64,000 nt of DNA from contig OZ038526.1 in assembly GCA_964036665.1 (NCBI GenBank), forward strand, positions 11,098,001 through 11,162,000, written 5' to 3'. Source of the DNA: Gordius sp. MW1 (Eukaryota; Nematomorpha; Gordioida; Gordea; Gordiidae). Of this stretch, positions 52,856 to 64,000 are shown one piece after another (within the stretch, counting starts at the first letter, position 1; each line of letters starts with the position of its first letter). The notes under the pieces are model-generated. The model was given only the letters and a program-made list of their open reading frames with translations, searched no databases and had not been told where the DNA came from. The position numbers were made by a program, and so were the translations under genes.

Positions 52856-55240
52856 TCATTTCTTAATATTTACAGGGGGTACATGTGGATGATTTTTAAA
52901 GGTAGGTGGTACATGCATTTTTGAAGCATTCCCCCCATAAAATCCAGGGCGAAGGGGACCATTTCGATTTGCATTCACAAAATTCTGTGAAGCTCCACCA
53001 TTGGATGTAGGACCACGGGACATGGGATAATTTCCTGGGCCTGTTTTCTTAGGGTTTTTCTTCTCTTCAACATTTAGGCGATGTCCTTTATACATTATTG
53101 GCTAAAATATACAATAATTTAAAAATATTTTTTTTATTTTGTACCTTCTCACTAATAAGAAGCTTGACAGGATCAGGACTCGAAAATATCACAAATCCAT
53201 AATTCTAAAAATAATTTAAAATCAAATATTTAAAAAATACGGGAACTCTTCTAGCACTATCTTTTTGTCCAGAATTTATCTTAACATCAACCACAGGTCC
53301 GAATTCTACAATATATTAATTAAAAGTAAAATTTCAAATGGACTACCCGAAAAGAATTTTTTCAATTCATCTTCTGCAATAGTATGCGGTAAATTGCCAA
53401 CAAATATTTGATGACTATCCGGATGCGTTGAAGAAAATGAAGGGGTTCCTGATGTTAAAGGCTGCCTAAATTTTGGAATACCAGGCATAGAATCACTTAA
53501 ATTTTCATTAAAATTCAATCTATTGTTTATTATTTTGGTTCTCCCATTAGCTCCACCATCAGATTTGATAAAATTATTAATATCACTTTCATTTCGGTCA
53601 TTATTTCTCAAGTTCCTATATGCACCTTTCATGTTCGAGTTAACTTTTCCAAATTCTATTTACATGTAAATATATATATATATCATTTCTAAAATTACCA
53701 TCAGGTATTTTATCATGGAAAACTCCACCAAAGGAATTTGAATTTGCTTGCTTATAACTTATGTTTTCATTATGAGTTGCAATGCTTGGAACCTCTGAAT
53801 GTGTGCTGTTAATTTGAGATGGCATTGATTGATGAGTAGAGAATTGAGATTTCAAACTCAGAAGTTGGGCATATGTTTTAGTACCAGTAACTACATAATT
53901 AAAAGAAAATTTAAAGCTTTAGATACTTGATTCCTGCATCTTGTTTTCAGATTCTTTATTAGATGCTTCAGCAAGAGTTGAATCTTCATTTGTATCATTT
54001 ACTGTTCCTTCAATAAACATTTTGTCATCACTCTCTAACCTTAATTTAGACACTAATTCATCATCAGAATTCCATGAGTCAATGCCATTTTCATTTAATA
54101 CCAAACCTCTATTATTACTAAAATTTGCAGCCTCATTATCTTAAAATAATAAAAATTAAGATTATAATGTTAAATTACCTTGATACGAATCAGCAAATGA
54201 ATGAAATTTATTGGCACTTTTTTTGTTTTGTTGATCTAAATGATTTTTTGTTACTTTGTTATAATCAGAAAATGTGTCTTCTTGATTTGTATTATGTTGA
54301 TAAGATCCATTCCTAGTTACAAAAATCATATTTATGAGTCAAAGTAATTACATCATATGATTTGAAGGTTGCACAGTTGAACATGCTTCTGATATATGGT
54401 TTAATATATGTTGATTTTGAAAAGCAGATGATTGAGAATATACCCCATGATCAAACATATTAGAAGATTGCAGGCCTGAATTATTGTGTAATATGTGTGT
54501 CATATGGGATTCTGATCCCTGCACATTTATATTATGCCTATTTTGATTAGCTGCCTCTACAAAATGCAAGTAGGATTAATATTTATAATAATAAAATCAG
54601 GTGAGATACTGTTATCACATCATTGTTACAGAGAGGGCAAGTTATTTCATCATTTATAAACAAATATACCTAAATTAGACTCATCAGGATCTTCAAAAAC
54701 CTCATCCTGATATCTAAATATATCATTTATGACATAATATCTTCTAGGCTTTTGATGTCCTAAAACAAAAGTTTGGTTAAAACGACGCATAGGCCCACCG
54801 TTATTAGAGATTTCACCAGAAACCTAATTTAATTTTATTAGGCTTATAACAATATAGTACTTGTAGAACAATCCCATCACTGACTGTTGGATGACTATCT
54901 ACTTTACGGATTTTAGTACGACAATCGGCAAAATTTAACGATTGAATTTTTTTATATATAGCCTGATAAAAACAATAAAAACATTACTAAATTCATTACC
55001 TTTTGCCCTATAACAATTTCATCGTCATCTTTGCCAATCCCACCATGCACAAAAGAGGAATTTTCGGTATAAAATCTAAGGATTAATAAGTTATCTATTT
55101 ATATACCTAAATAAAAGTTCGGGGGCTTTGCTTAAAGTTGTATAATATTGTTTAACAAATTCCGATCCAACAGATTGTGGATTAGGTTGATCTTCATTAT
55201 TCCCAATATTCATCTTATGGGATAGCGTTTCAACGACCAT
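52856..55240 (-). CDS. G3BP: G3BP/Rasputin-type protein (NTF2 + RRM), 12 exons, 629 aa
   Basis: Cytoplasmic RNA-binding scaffold of stress granules. Exons: 55240-55107, 55075-55000, 54962-54861, 54823-54670, 54556-54352, 54312-54179, 54139-53927, 53890-53699, 53655-53347, 53305-53241, 53204-53145, 53101-52856; 1890 nt, one phase-consistent frame. The N-terminal NTF2-like domain (about 22-150) has [33 protein letters not shown] and [20 protein letters not shown] followed by IFRYQDEVF, all G3BP signatures. A long Asn/Ser/Gln-rich, partly acidic linker (about 155-480) follows, then one RRM (485-560) with RNP2 IFVGNL and RNP1 YGFVIF, and a Gly/Pro/Asn tail with few RGG repeats. Ten of eleven introns are 31-43 nt; one is 113 nt. 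The start is the first ATG and precedes the NTF2 domain by the usual distance. Confidence 0.95.
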
Positions 55241-56389
55241 ATTTTGACTTAGATATGTAGACTAACTAATAATAATTGATTTTAGCTTGAAAATTGGAAT
55301 TACTTGGCGAAAAGAATCATAACAGAATAGTAGAAATATTCGACATCAGTAAAACATTAATATATTAGGTACCGGATAAAATTAGGAACGTGCTTAAGCC
55401 GAAGAAATAAATTAAATTTTGAAAATAAAATTTTTGACACTAGTAGACTATATGTTTCATCGAGTGGTCTGCAGATTTCATTTTATAATAACAAATCTAG
55501 ATATATTATATAAATTAGACAATTACTATAGTTAACTCAATCTTATTATAAATAAAATCAGCGCGTAGAATTTTCTTGAGATTTGTCCTGTCATGTCTCA
55601 CAGTGTCTAGCTCCAAGTTATCTATTTTTAAAGTTCTAACATGCATTTCTAAATATCTTACACACACTACTTCTTGGCTTACTAACTATAACTATCTTAA
55701 TCTATGTTAATACCTTTAGATGTTGAATATTTATAGATTTATATGTCTTGTTGCTGCTCCAGTCCCTAAGTCTCGACCATAATTCTATCATTTAATTCAT
55801 TTTGTTTAATGCGTAAGAACTTATTGATTGTATTATGATTAACTACCTATGGAAACTTCAATCATTAATAGCAAATCAATGATCTAATTAATAAAAGTGT
55901 AATTAGTTCGGTGAATGTACAAAAGTTGTTGAAGCCCAACCATCAATGTTCCAGTTACAAAATATTTTGGTACTATGAGCTTATATTGCAGAGATTTAAG
56001 TTATAAAAATGTTATCACTTCGAGAAAGATTATACCATATTAACATTTCACAAGCCGATTTTCTCATTATCACTATAAATTGATAAACCCTTGAATTTAT
56101 GATTAAATTAAAGTGAGATGATATAAACACCTTCTAAAGTTGAATCCAATATTGGGTGTATTTTATATTTAATAATTGTATATTATCAAAAGCTAGCTAC
56201 TGGAAATTATAAGCATAGAAATTATAATAAAATTAACAAGGTATGACAATCTTATATTACAGTGGAAGATTTATACAGATATCAATGCATCCGTTAGTTT
56301 ATATGATTGATTATATTACAGTATATTCTTTATGTACATTTAAAGACATCTATAAATAGAGACGTCAAGGAAATTTTCCTGCTCTCATC
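55241..56389. other. AT-rich upstream region of G3BP
   Basis: The promoter of G3BP should lie next to 55240. I can point to no specific element, gene or repeat. Confidence 0.4.
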
Positions 56390-58150
56390 TTAAATGATAG
56401 TTTGAGTACACAATATTAAGGGGGTAAGAGCGTGTGTGGTCGTTATTTGTAGACACACTACACCATCCGTTTCAAGCTTGGTATTAGAGTTGGGGGCCTT
56501 TTGTCGTAACAAAGTTAATCTTAGTCGACAAGCAACTCTGACGCCTGGTGAACGTTGTCTATGATTTACTTCATAACGTTCATATGCATTCCATGCATTA
56601 TATTCCCCATTTTTACCCGCTCCAGGAGAACGATATTGAAATGAAAAAGGAGTAAACCATCGCAATTAAAAGAGCCTAGCGTGGGAGACGCATCCTTAGT
56701 GTATGGCCCCTTTTTTACTGCCCGTCCCTATGGCCCTAAATCGTAGATAAAATTACCATGGGGCAAGTGTTGTTGATTTTGTAGCTACATGCACTTGTGA
56801 AACTTAGATTATGTATGCATGAGTGCACAGCACAGCACATAGCGTGTTGTTGCCACAAACAACTAGCTAATACCCCTTAAGCATATATCTAATTATGGCA
56901 CATTCGAATCTTTATGACAAAATAACTCGTAGTCGGTTTCCACCACACCCACGTTGAAAGTATATAAAGTACAGGTTATTTGAAATGTGGGTGTGGCTAT
57001 TTTATGCAGACTCTAATATCACTCTAGCAGACCTCTCAGCGCACCCCCCCGGCGTGCCCATTACATTACTATCTAAGAGTCTTAGGCCTTAATTTAACTA
57101 CGTCACCCCAGCGGCTTGCCAAATGAGGCTAGCCCCTTGATACAGGTGCAGATATTTATGTTTATTAATAAGTAGCGACGCTCGATCATACATTAACCAT
57201 TGCGTCAAAACGGGCACCCGAGAAACCACCCATAACAAAAGGCTATTGAGCGTACCCTGCAAAATGTCGTACCGCCCATCAAGCGGTAGACACCACCACA
57301 AGTAAATTTGACTCACTGATAATGTTATTGACAATCATCAAACAAACATGTAACGCTCCGGTGTACAGCCAAATATCCATAACAACAGACCCTCATCGAA
57401 AATACCTTTATACACTGAGATTACATAAAGTAAATGGTTTTGTTATCAAGGAACCGGACAGCATTTAAGGCACTCAATAATCCGGTGCCAAAGACCGTTG
57501 AGCTGGATAATATAGGGGCTATAGATCTTATGTCCTGGCACCCCAACCTGGGTCAATCACACAAAAAATATAATTAAACAAATTATACTGGGTTGATTAC
57601 GATATCCGAGTCAAATTTAATTCGGGCCTATGTTAACATGCAGTTGCATCTCACCATACCATAACTAATCTTCGCGCATTTTGTCCCCCTTGCAAAGGCC
57701 GAACTAACTTCTGCAACATTAAATTTTAATTAACCCACTCCTTCACCTTCCGATTATACCGCTAGGTACCAGCAGAATTTTTGCAGCAAGGAAAATGCGT
57801 CCCATCTCACCTGCATTACCTCGACGCATACTCATCCCACTGCCCCTACATCAATACCTTTCCAATTATGACTTTATAAAAATTTGCAAAAAACACTTTA
57901 ACTTGAAAATCGCGAAAATACATTTAACCTCCATCCCACTAAAGTGTTTAATGATTTCATAGAGAATGTATTAAAATCATATTCACACAAAGTAAAAAAA
58001 CACAATTAAATTTACGATATTTTGATTCTGATGGTTATTCGAAATCTCGTTGAGACTCGACCGAGAATTCGTTCACAATACTAATATTTCTCATTCTCCC
58101 ACGCCGTATTCGATATATTAAGGAGGCTCTTCTTTATATGTATTTTGAGA
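56390..58150. other. GC-richer stretch without a recognised gene
   Basis: Base composition is clearly higher in GC than in the surroundings; for example 57001-57060 is about 57% G+C. The longest frames are 56665-56390 and 57334-57098 on the minus strand. The first, with a GEYNAWNAYERYEVNHRQR segment, looks protein-like and could be a last exon. No known domain, rRNA, tRNA or repeat pair was recognised. It could be foreign or organellar DNA, or a gene with short unseen exons. Confidence 0.35.
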
Positions 58151-58766
58151 GGTTCGATCACTCTACCAACCCCATGCATTTTTATTCTATTTCAAACCAA
58201 TAGGTTTATTTAATTTGCATTCCCAATCAGCCCACTACCATATATCATATCCATTAATAAATACAGTTCCTAGGCACGACCCAGAACACGCATCTTCCCC
58301 AATTTTAATGCTACATTTGACGCTAAAATTAACTGATGTTTTAAACAGTATATTAATTGTTTTTAGAAGGGTTGCATTTATATTAACATACTATATTATT
58401 CTTATTAATATTTTTATTTAGCATCAAATAAATGTCAGATATTTTTAAGTTGCCTCCTCACATATTATTTGTCGCATTAATGTATGCAAACTTAATATAT
58501 TCAAGTTAGTACATATCTATTTCAGCGATGAGGGTCGTAAAATAATATGCAATATATCTGAAACAAGCTCCTTATTAAAGTTATTATATTATGCTTATAA
58601 AGCCTTAGCTAATTTTCAATAAAAAAAAACAAGGTATTACATTCAAAATTTCCTCAGTAATAAATCATCTGAGTGATAACAACATTTATAATTGATAGTA
58701 AGTACCAAATAGTATGTATAAATAATTTCCGTACTCAAATAGACTGTAATACTATTTCCTTGTGAC

Positions 58767-59384
58767 TATCGGGAAGTAAATAACAAATTATAAAGTAATA
58801 AATACTTTATTAAATATTTATGTTTATTATATAACTAGTTAAATTGCATAGCATTAAAAGTAAACAACTTTTATCTATGTTTATTATATAATAGATAATT
58901 TAACAAATCTTATTTATAACACACCGAGGGAGATAGAGATGAGGGGTGGGGCACCTCTTATGCATTAATTTAAAAAATAACACAGCGAGGGAGATAGAGA
59001 TGAGGGGTGGGGCACCTCTTTCTCATGCATTAATTTAAAAAATCGATAACCTAATATACCCAATGCAAATAGATAGGGAGGGTAACGGACAACGGACAAC
59101 GGACGGACAACCAAAAAACGAGCCCATAAATTGCATAGCAATTAATATATAATGAAAGTCAAACGTTGCGAGAAAAGTAAGTGATAAAGAAGTGTTTTAC
59201 ACGCCTTTATATCATCGCGAATTAATTGAAATACATTAAAACAATTAACATTTAGTGGTGAATCCGCGAGCTATATGTGATTTGTCAATTAACGTCGCGA
59301 AGTAGTAAGGTAATGTAAATGAGTCAATTAAGTATCAAAGTATACAAGAAATATGCCGCGAGTAAAATATTAATGGACGCAACA
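58767..59384 (-). repeat. 3' LTR of the CsRn1-like element with a 330-bp insert
   Basis: Matches the 5' LTR at both ends. About 330 bp at 58823-59151 is foreign: it is the complement of the ATTGCTATGCAATTTATGGG/CGTC element seen at 34015-34280, with GAGGGAGATAGAGATGAGGG duplicated in tandem. Confidence 0.9.
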
Positions 59385-61570
59385 AATATTCCGCTGGGTA
59401 AAAAGAGAGTTCACACAAAATTAACAAATTTTTTGGGCCAATGAACTTGGCGACCAGACTTGGTAATGGTTGTGTTAGAAAGTGATGCGCTAGATTTGTA
59501 GAAGAAACAATGGTGGGTTGGTTTAAATTTTGGTTCGGTGGGTGATTGTTTGGTTTGGGTGAATTTGGGTCAACTGATGAATTTAGGTTATCAACCTTAG
59601 GCTCGAGGAAAGCTGGCTTTAATCGATCAATCAAGAAAGTGTCTTTCCTCCCATTGTGGTCTAAGATAAAAAATTTAGTATACCTTTCAATCACTTTGAA
59701 AGGTCCTTCATAGGGGGGAACCAAGGCTTTGCGTAGCCGGTCAGTCCTAACAAAAACATGGGTGGATGTAAATAAATTTTCGGATATTTGATGTTCGATG
59801 GTCTGAAAGGTGTAAATCGTACATCATCGAACTGCTGTCGAAGGCGTTGATATAATCGGGGGCGTTTATGTCGCAATCTGACGGTTGTAAAAAATCTACT
59901 GGGAGTCGTAAAGAAGTACCGTATACCAGCTCAACGCTTGAACAGGCGAGATCTTCCTTTACGGTGTTGCGAATCCCTTGGAGTACAAGGGGAATTAGGT
60001 CGGACCAATGGGTAGCGTCACCTTTTGTCATGATTGAACTTTTGAGCTGTCGATGAAATCGCTCTACCATCCCATTGGCTTGTGGATGGTAAGCTGTCGT
60101 AGTGATATGGTCACAACCTGGTAGTAAGCGTTGTTCCAGTTTAAGGTTTTCGAGCTCTTCTAGTTGGTATTGCTCTTGTTTTTGTGTCATAGCAATTCTT
60201 TCTGTGAGTGATGTGTTTGGTTGTTGTATGCAATGAATATCGATTCGGGACAAAGTGTCTGCTACTATATTCGCCTTATCTTTAATAAACTGTATATCTA
60301 AAGTAAATTGTGAGATATAGTCTAATTGTCGTATTTCGCGCGGCGAGTATATCAGATTAAGAAGTGAGAGCGAAAGTTAACGGTTTGTGATCAGTAAAAA
60401 TTGTAAAGTCACGACCTTCTAAAATGTGTCGGTAATGTTTAATTGAAAGATAAATTGCTAGCAGTTCTCTCCCGAATGTACTATATCGAGTTTGTGTTTT
60501 GCTCAATTTAAGGGAGAAAAAGGATAAAGGACTGATTTCCCCTTTTACGATCTGATGTAAAACGGTCCAATGGCAGAGTTTGACGCGTGGGTTGTAATAG
60601 AGATGTTGGCACACTCCACTAAATGATTAAGAGTCGAGATTTATTCGAGCATTATTTTAATCTTGTGGCATGCGCCGTGTGCGCTCTGCATCATGTCCAA
60701 TGGTCTTTTTGTGTCGTTGAGGAGATCAGTCAGTGGTTGTAGAAGGAGTGCACAGTTGGGTATAAAACACCTGTAAAAATTTACCATTCCCACGAAACGA
60801 CGTAGTTGTGTCATAGTGGTCGGGGTGGCAAAATTCTTGATGGCCGAGATCTTCTCCGGTATTGGCGTTAAACTGTGTGCGGAAACTTGATGTCCGAGGA
60901 AATCTAGAGAAGAACATCCCCATTGGCACTTGTCCAGGTTAATTTTTATATCAACTCTCGTAATTGTGTAAAAACCTGACGTAAGTGGTCTAAATGTTCA
61001 CTAGTTGATGTACTTGCGATTAAAATATCGTCCAAATATGCGAAGGTGAAATGGAGACCACGGAGAGCTTGGTCAATGAAGCGTTGGAATGTTTGAGCAG
61101 CATTTCCTAAACTAAAAGGCATTCGCAAAAATTCATAAAGACCGAAAGGTGTAGTTATTGCGGTCTTTGCGATGTCTTCCAAGGCTACGGGTATTTGATG
61201 ATAAGCTCTGACCAGATCTATTTTGGTATAGATTGTTGTGCCGGCTAGTTTGAGTGAGAAATCGTGCAGGTGTGGTAAGGGGTAACGATCCGGTATCGTT
61301 AGAACGTTAAGGACTCGGTAATCACCACACGGTCGCCAATCTCCTGGAGTTTTTTTCGGAACCATGTGCAGTGGAGAACTCCAGGGGCTTTCTGAGGGTT
61401 GAATTATGCCGAGTTCGAGGATGTGAGCGAACTCTTGTTTGGCAATCTTTAGCTTGACAGTGTCTAAGCGTCTAGGTCTGGCATAAACGGGTGGTCCTTG
61501 TGTACGTATGTGGTCAACTATTTGGTGGCTTACGCGTGACCTGGGAGGGAATAAATATCGGGGATCTCTT
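59335..61570 (-). pseudogene. pol of the CsRn1-like element, broken
   Basis: Reverse transcriptase at 61570-60730 ([17 protein letters not shown]; active site [11 protein letters not shown] near 61030), RNase H at 60614-60357 (TDHKPLTFAL), integrase core end at 60253-59747 (TTAYHPQANGMVERFHRQLK) and the C-terminal integrase region at 59724-59335 (VPPYEGPFKVIERY). These lie in several frames with stops between them. The zinc-binding start of integrase is not recognisable. Confidence 0.85.
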
Positions 61571-61699
61571 TTAACACATTTTAAAATATGATAAATCGAT
61601 CTTTATTGCAAGTTGTAAATTATAAGTTCGAGCCAACATATCTCCCATAAGACTTTAAAGTAGTCTTAGGGTCTAACAATCATTTACGGCGTACATCAA

Positions 61700-62800
61700 C
61701 GAAGGTTAGAATGATTAAAAAAATCAGCCCCGATGATAGGTGTCTTAACTTCCGCGATTGTAAAAACCCATTGAAAACTTTTCAGTAAGCTAAGGTCCAG
61801 TTCCATTGATTTCTGGCCATATGTCAGTATGGAACTGTTATTTGCAGCTTGGAGGAGGATGTGTGAGGGGGTGAGATGGTGGTTACGTGGGGGTGGTATG
61901 ACACTTAGTTCCGCACCGGTATCTATTAAAAAACGATATTTGGTTAATTTATCGTAAATAAAAAATTAGCGACTGGTGTTATGGCCTGAACAGGTGTCGC
62001 AGATTCTGGCAGGCCTATGGGTTTGACATATAAAGCGGGGTATAATTGCAAGGCTGTCGGCATTTAGTGGCCTTTTCCTTATATCTTTGGTGATATTAAC
62101 ACCAATTAAGGAACGTATGCGCGGGGTTGAAAAGGGGATCGAAATCGCCTTGATGTAGACCTGCTTCTCGATTGAAGACGATTTTTTGACTGACCTCATG
62201 CCGCAATGTCCCGAAGCTCACGCTCAGTTTATTGACCATGTCTCTGAGCGTCTCGATATCATTGTTTGATCTATGTGTGGCAGGGGCGGCGTTGAATATT
62301 TGAGGCGCATGGTATGTTTCCGCGATTTATCAGCTGCAGCTAGCTTGACTAAAGTCTGGTCACTTGCACAGATTGCCAAGATGCTGGCCATGTTGTTGTC
62401 CAGTTTTTCTAACCACAAATGTTTTAAGATGACGTCGTCCATTTTGGCGGTACCCAGGAGGCTTTTCATGTGTCTATAGAGTTGTGATGGTGTACGTTTA
62501 CCCAATTGCACGTTGGAGAGTAAGTCGTGGAATCGTGCTGAGTCCGACTTTGTCGTGCGGTCGATGATAGCTGTCCGGATGGTGGTGTACGAAGCCTTAA
62601 ACGGTATATTTTCCAAATAATCTTGGATTTCGATTGTTACTTCCTGGGGGAGGCATTCATCACGTATCTGAGTTTGCTAGACTCAGATGTTATTCGGCGT
62701 ATCGTAAAAAAGAGCCATTTGGACAAACCATAGGCGGGGATTTATGCGATTAAAGGGGGGCAATTTAAAAAACATAGCGTTTTCCGATTTATTTGGGGTT
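61700..62800 (-). pseudogene. gag and protease of the CsRn1-like element, broken
   Basis: Gag begins near 62790 (NRINPRLWFVQMA) and continues through VQLGKRTPSQLYRHMKSLLG (within 62616-62224), typical of CsRn1-clan Gag. A histidine/cysteine motif (YHQRYKEKATKCRQPC) appears near 62080 and an aspartic protease (FLIDTGAELSVIPPP) near 61930-61890, each in another frame. Stops and frameshifts separate the parts. Confidence 0.8.
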
Positions 62801-62921
62801 CATCGAACCGGTTGGTATCCATTTACAAGGTTGCGTATAACAAGGGTTGGGTAAGGGTAGATTGAAGGGTGCGTATAACAAGGATGGGTAGAAGGGTGCG
62901 TATAACAAGGGTGGTCACCAA

Positions 62922-63209
62922 TATCGGAAAGTAGATACCAAATTATAATGTAATAAATACTTTATTAAATATCCAATGAAAGTCAAACGTTTGCGAGAAA
63001 AGTAAGTTATAAAGAAGTGTTTTACACGTCTTTATATAATCGCGAATTAATTGAAATACAGTAAAACAATTAACATTTTGTGGTGAATCCGCGAGCAATA
63101 TGTGATTAGTCAATTAACGTCGCGAAGTAGTATGGTAATGTAAATGAGTCAATTAAGTTTCAAAGTAGACAAGTAATATGCCGCGAGTAAAATAGTAATG
63201 GACGCAACA
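62922..63209 (-). repeat. 5' LTR of the CsRn1-like element
   Basis: 288 bp, matching the outer parts of 58767-59384. The sequence just inside (62825-62910) contains about three tandem units of GTGCGTATAACAAGG. Confidence 0.9.
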
Positions 63210-63213
63210 TGAC

Positions 63214-63370
63214 CAGTGGCGTAGCCAGGGGGGGGGGAAACGGGAAATTCCCCCCCCCCCCGAAAAAAAAATTCTAATGTTTATTTTGTTTTTATGTTGA
63301 AATAATAATGTTACAAAACATTTTTAAAAATTTCCCCCCCCCCCGGGAGAAAATCCTGGCTACGCGCCTG
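63214..63370. mobile_element. MITE, CAGTGGCGTAGCCAGG family, 8-bp duplication
   Basis: Ends CAGTGGCGTAGCCAGG and CCTGGCTACGCGCCTG, with long G and C runs, flanked by a perfect 8-bp duplication AACATGAC (63206-63213, 63371-63378). It inserted exactly across the outer edge of the gypsy 5' LTR, so the duplication contains the last LTR bases and the gypsy target duplication. CAG ends and 8 bp indicate hAT. Confidence 0.9.
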
Positions 63371-63548
63371 AACATGACTGTTTAATAGCCAACAATTAAC
63401 TAGCAATACAATTTTGAAAATTGCATTAAGTAAAGGAGTCATCATGAGTTAATATTAAATAATTGTAAGCATAATTATTTGCTATAAGTTTGTTAGTGAA
63501 CAATTGAACGTAGCACTATAATTTTTGTTATTTTGCAATTACTTAGCA

Positions 63549-64000
63549 CAGGGATAGGCAACGCGGCGCCCGCTATCGATTTTTAATGCGCCCTCGCTGA
63601 ACTAATGTAAATGTATGATATGAGCGTATCTAATAACACGCACGTGTTTTTTGTTCGTGTGTGATCGTATTTCGAATAGACCACGCGTAGACCGTGCATT
63701 TAAAACTGCCAAGTAATCCGAAATAATTTTTTTCTTTCAAAACTCTTCATGGATATATGTAAAAGAAAAAGAACATATTATTTTAACGATGAATGGGAAC
63801 ATCTATATTGTTTCGCTGATTACAAAGGGAAGTGTATTTGTTTGTTGTGTAATAATAGTGTTGCGATTCCCAAGAAAAGTAATATTGAACGACATTTCAA
63901 GACCGTTCATACAAATTTTGATAGTGATTATCCAATAAACTCTGAAATTAGAAGAAAAAAAATTATTTCTTTAAAATCTTTAAGAACTAACCAACAAAGT
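63549..64000 (+). mobile_element. 5' end of a Charlie-like hAT transposon (runs off window)
   Basis: CAGGGATAGGCAACGCGGCG at 63549 is a typical hAT (Charlie/Zaphod-like) terminal repeat, about 200 bp before a transposase start codon. The presumed 8-bp duplication is ACTTAGCA (63541-63548). The other end is outside the window. Confidence 0.8.
63749..64000 (+). CDS. hAT transposase, N-terminal part (BED-like zinc finger), incomplete
   Basis: 84 codons from ATG at 63749 to the window end, fully open. A basic start (MDICKRKR) is followed by an aromatic segment (FNDEWEHLYCFADYKGKCIC), a zinc-finger core with C31, C34, H49 and H54, and RRKKIISLKSL. This matches the N-terminus of hAT transposases and their domesticated relatives (SCAND3, GTF2IRD2, EPM2AIP1-like). 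The match to the terminal repeat just upstream says mobile element rather than host gene. It may be an active, autonomous copy. Confidence 0.8.
   Translation, partial: MDICKRKRTYYFNDEWEHLYCFADYKGKCICLLCNNSVAIPKKSNIERHFKTVHTNFDSDYPINSEIRRKKIISLKSLRTNQQS

Larger units (their letters stand above)
58767..63209 (-). mobile_element. CsRn1-like Ty3/gypsy LTR retrotransposon, old copy
   Basis: LTRs at 58767-59384 (with an insert) and 62922-63209, starting TGTTGCGTCC on the minus strand, with a 4-bp duplication TGAC (58763-58766, 63210-63213). Just inside the 5' LTR the minus strand reads TGGTGACCACC, similar to the tRNA-Trp primer site used by CsRn1-clan elements. The LTRs differ at many sites and every domain is interrupted, so the copy is old and dead. 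Confidence 0.9.

Noticed and set aside
57098..57334. 78-codon minus-strand frame in the GC-rich island
   Set aside because: No motif, no splice sites and no homology recognised; not annotated as a gene.

Overview
This is a eukaryotic, very AT-rich window, most likely from an invertebrate animal. It holds three host genes, all on the minus strand, in a sea of transposable elements. There are no prokaryotic features. The gene order by coordinate is a PPM/PP2C protein phosphatase (536-11507), a DDX3/PL10-type DEAD-box RNA helicase (18259-25425) and a G3BP/Rasputin-type stress-granule protein (52856-55240). For all three I could place every exon so that the splice phases agree and one uninterrupted reading frame results: 415, 791 and 629 codons. 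They look like intact functional genes. DDX3 and G3BP both act in mRNA translation control and stress granules; the phosphatase has no evident link to them.

Intron architecture is the clearest hint to the organism. G3BP has eleven introns, ten of only 31-43 nt. DDX3 has seven small 5' introns (32-81 nt), followed mostly by long 3' introns of up to about 2 kb. A rise in intron size from 5' to 3' with about 35-nt 5' introns is known from flatworms such as schistosomes. With CsRn1-like and Mag-like Ty3/gypsy elements and RTE-like LINEs, a flatworm or another small-intron lophotrochozoan is a reasonable but unproven guess. DDX3 also contains a GC-AG intron.

Layout: 0.5-11.5 kb PPM gene, its introns holding a piggyBac-like element (6189-7769), several MITEs and half of an inverted-repeat element. 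11.5-18.2 kb intergenic, with a hAT transposase pseudogene split by MITEs (14074-15007). 18.3-25.4 kb DDX3. 25.4-30.4 kb decayed LINE and a TIR-like element carrying a perfect (ATTT)75 tract. 30.4-37.7 kb a dense inverted array of hairpin repeat units with tRNA-like B-box motifs, a decayed RTE-like LINE in the middle, and a tRNA-Thr-like SINE head. 38.9-41.1 kb repeat and LINE fragments. 41.5-47.1 kb a nested structure: a long-TIR element containing a smaller TIR element and a young Mag-like gypsy element. 47.9-50.8 kb two DNA transposons with target duplications. 52.9-55.2 kb G3BP. 56.4-58.1 kb a stretch of higher GC without a recognised gene. 58.8-63.2 kb an older CsRn1-like gypsy element. 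63.5-64.0 kb the 5' end of a Charlie-like hAT element whose transposase runs off the window.

I found no strong case for a wholly new molecular system. The most notable observations are the intron architecture with its GC-AG intron, the nested mobile elements, and the unexplained hairpin-repeat array at 30-37 kb.
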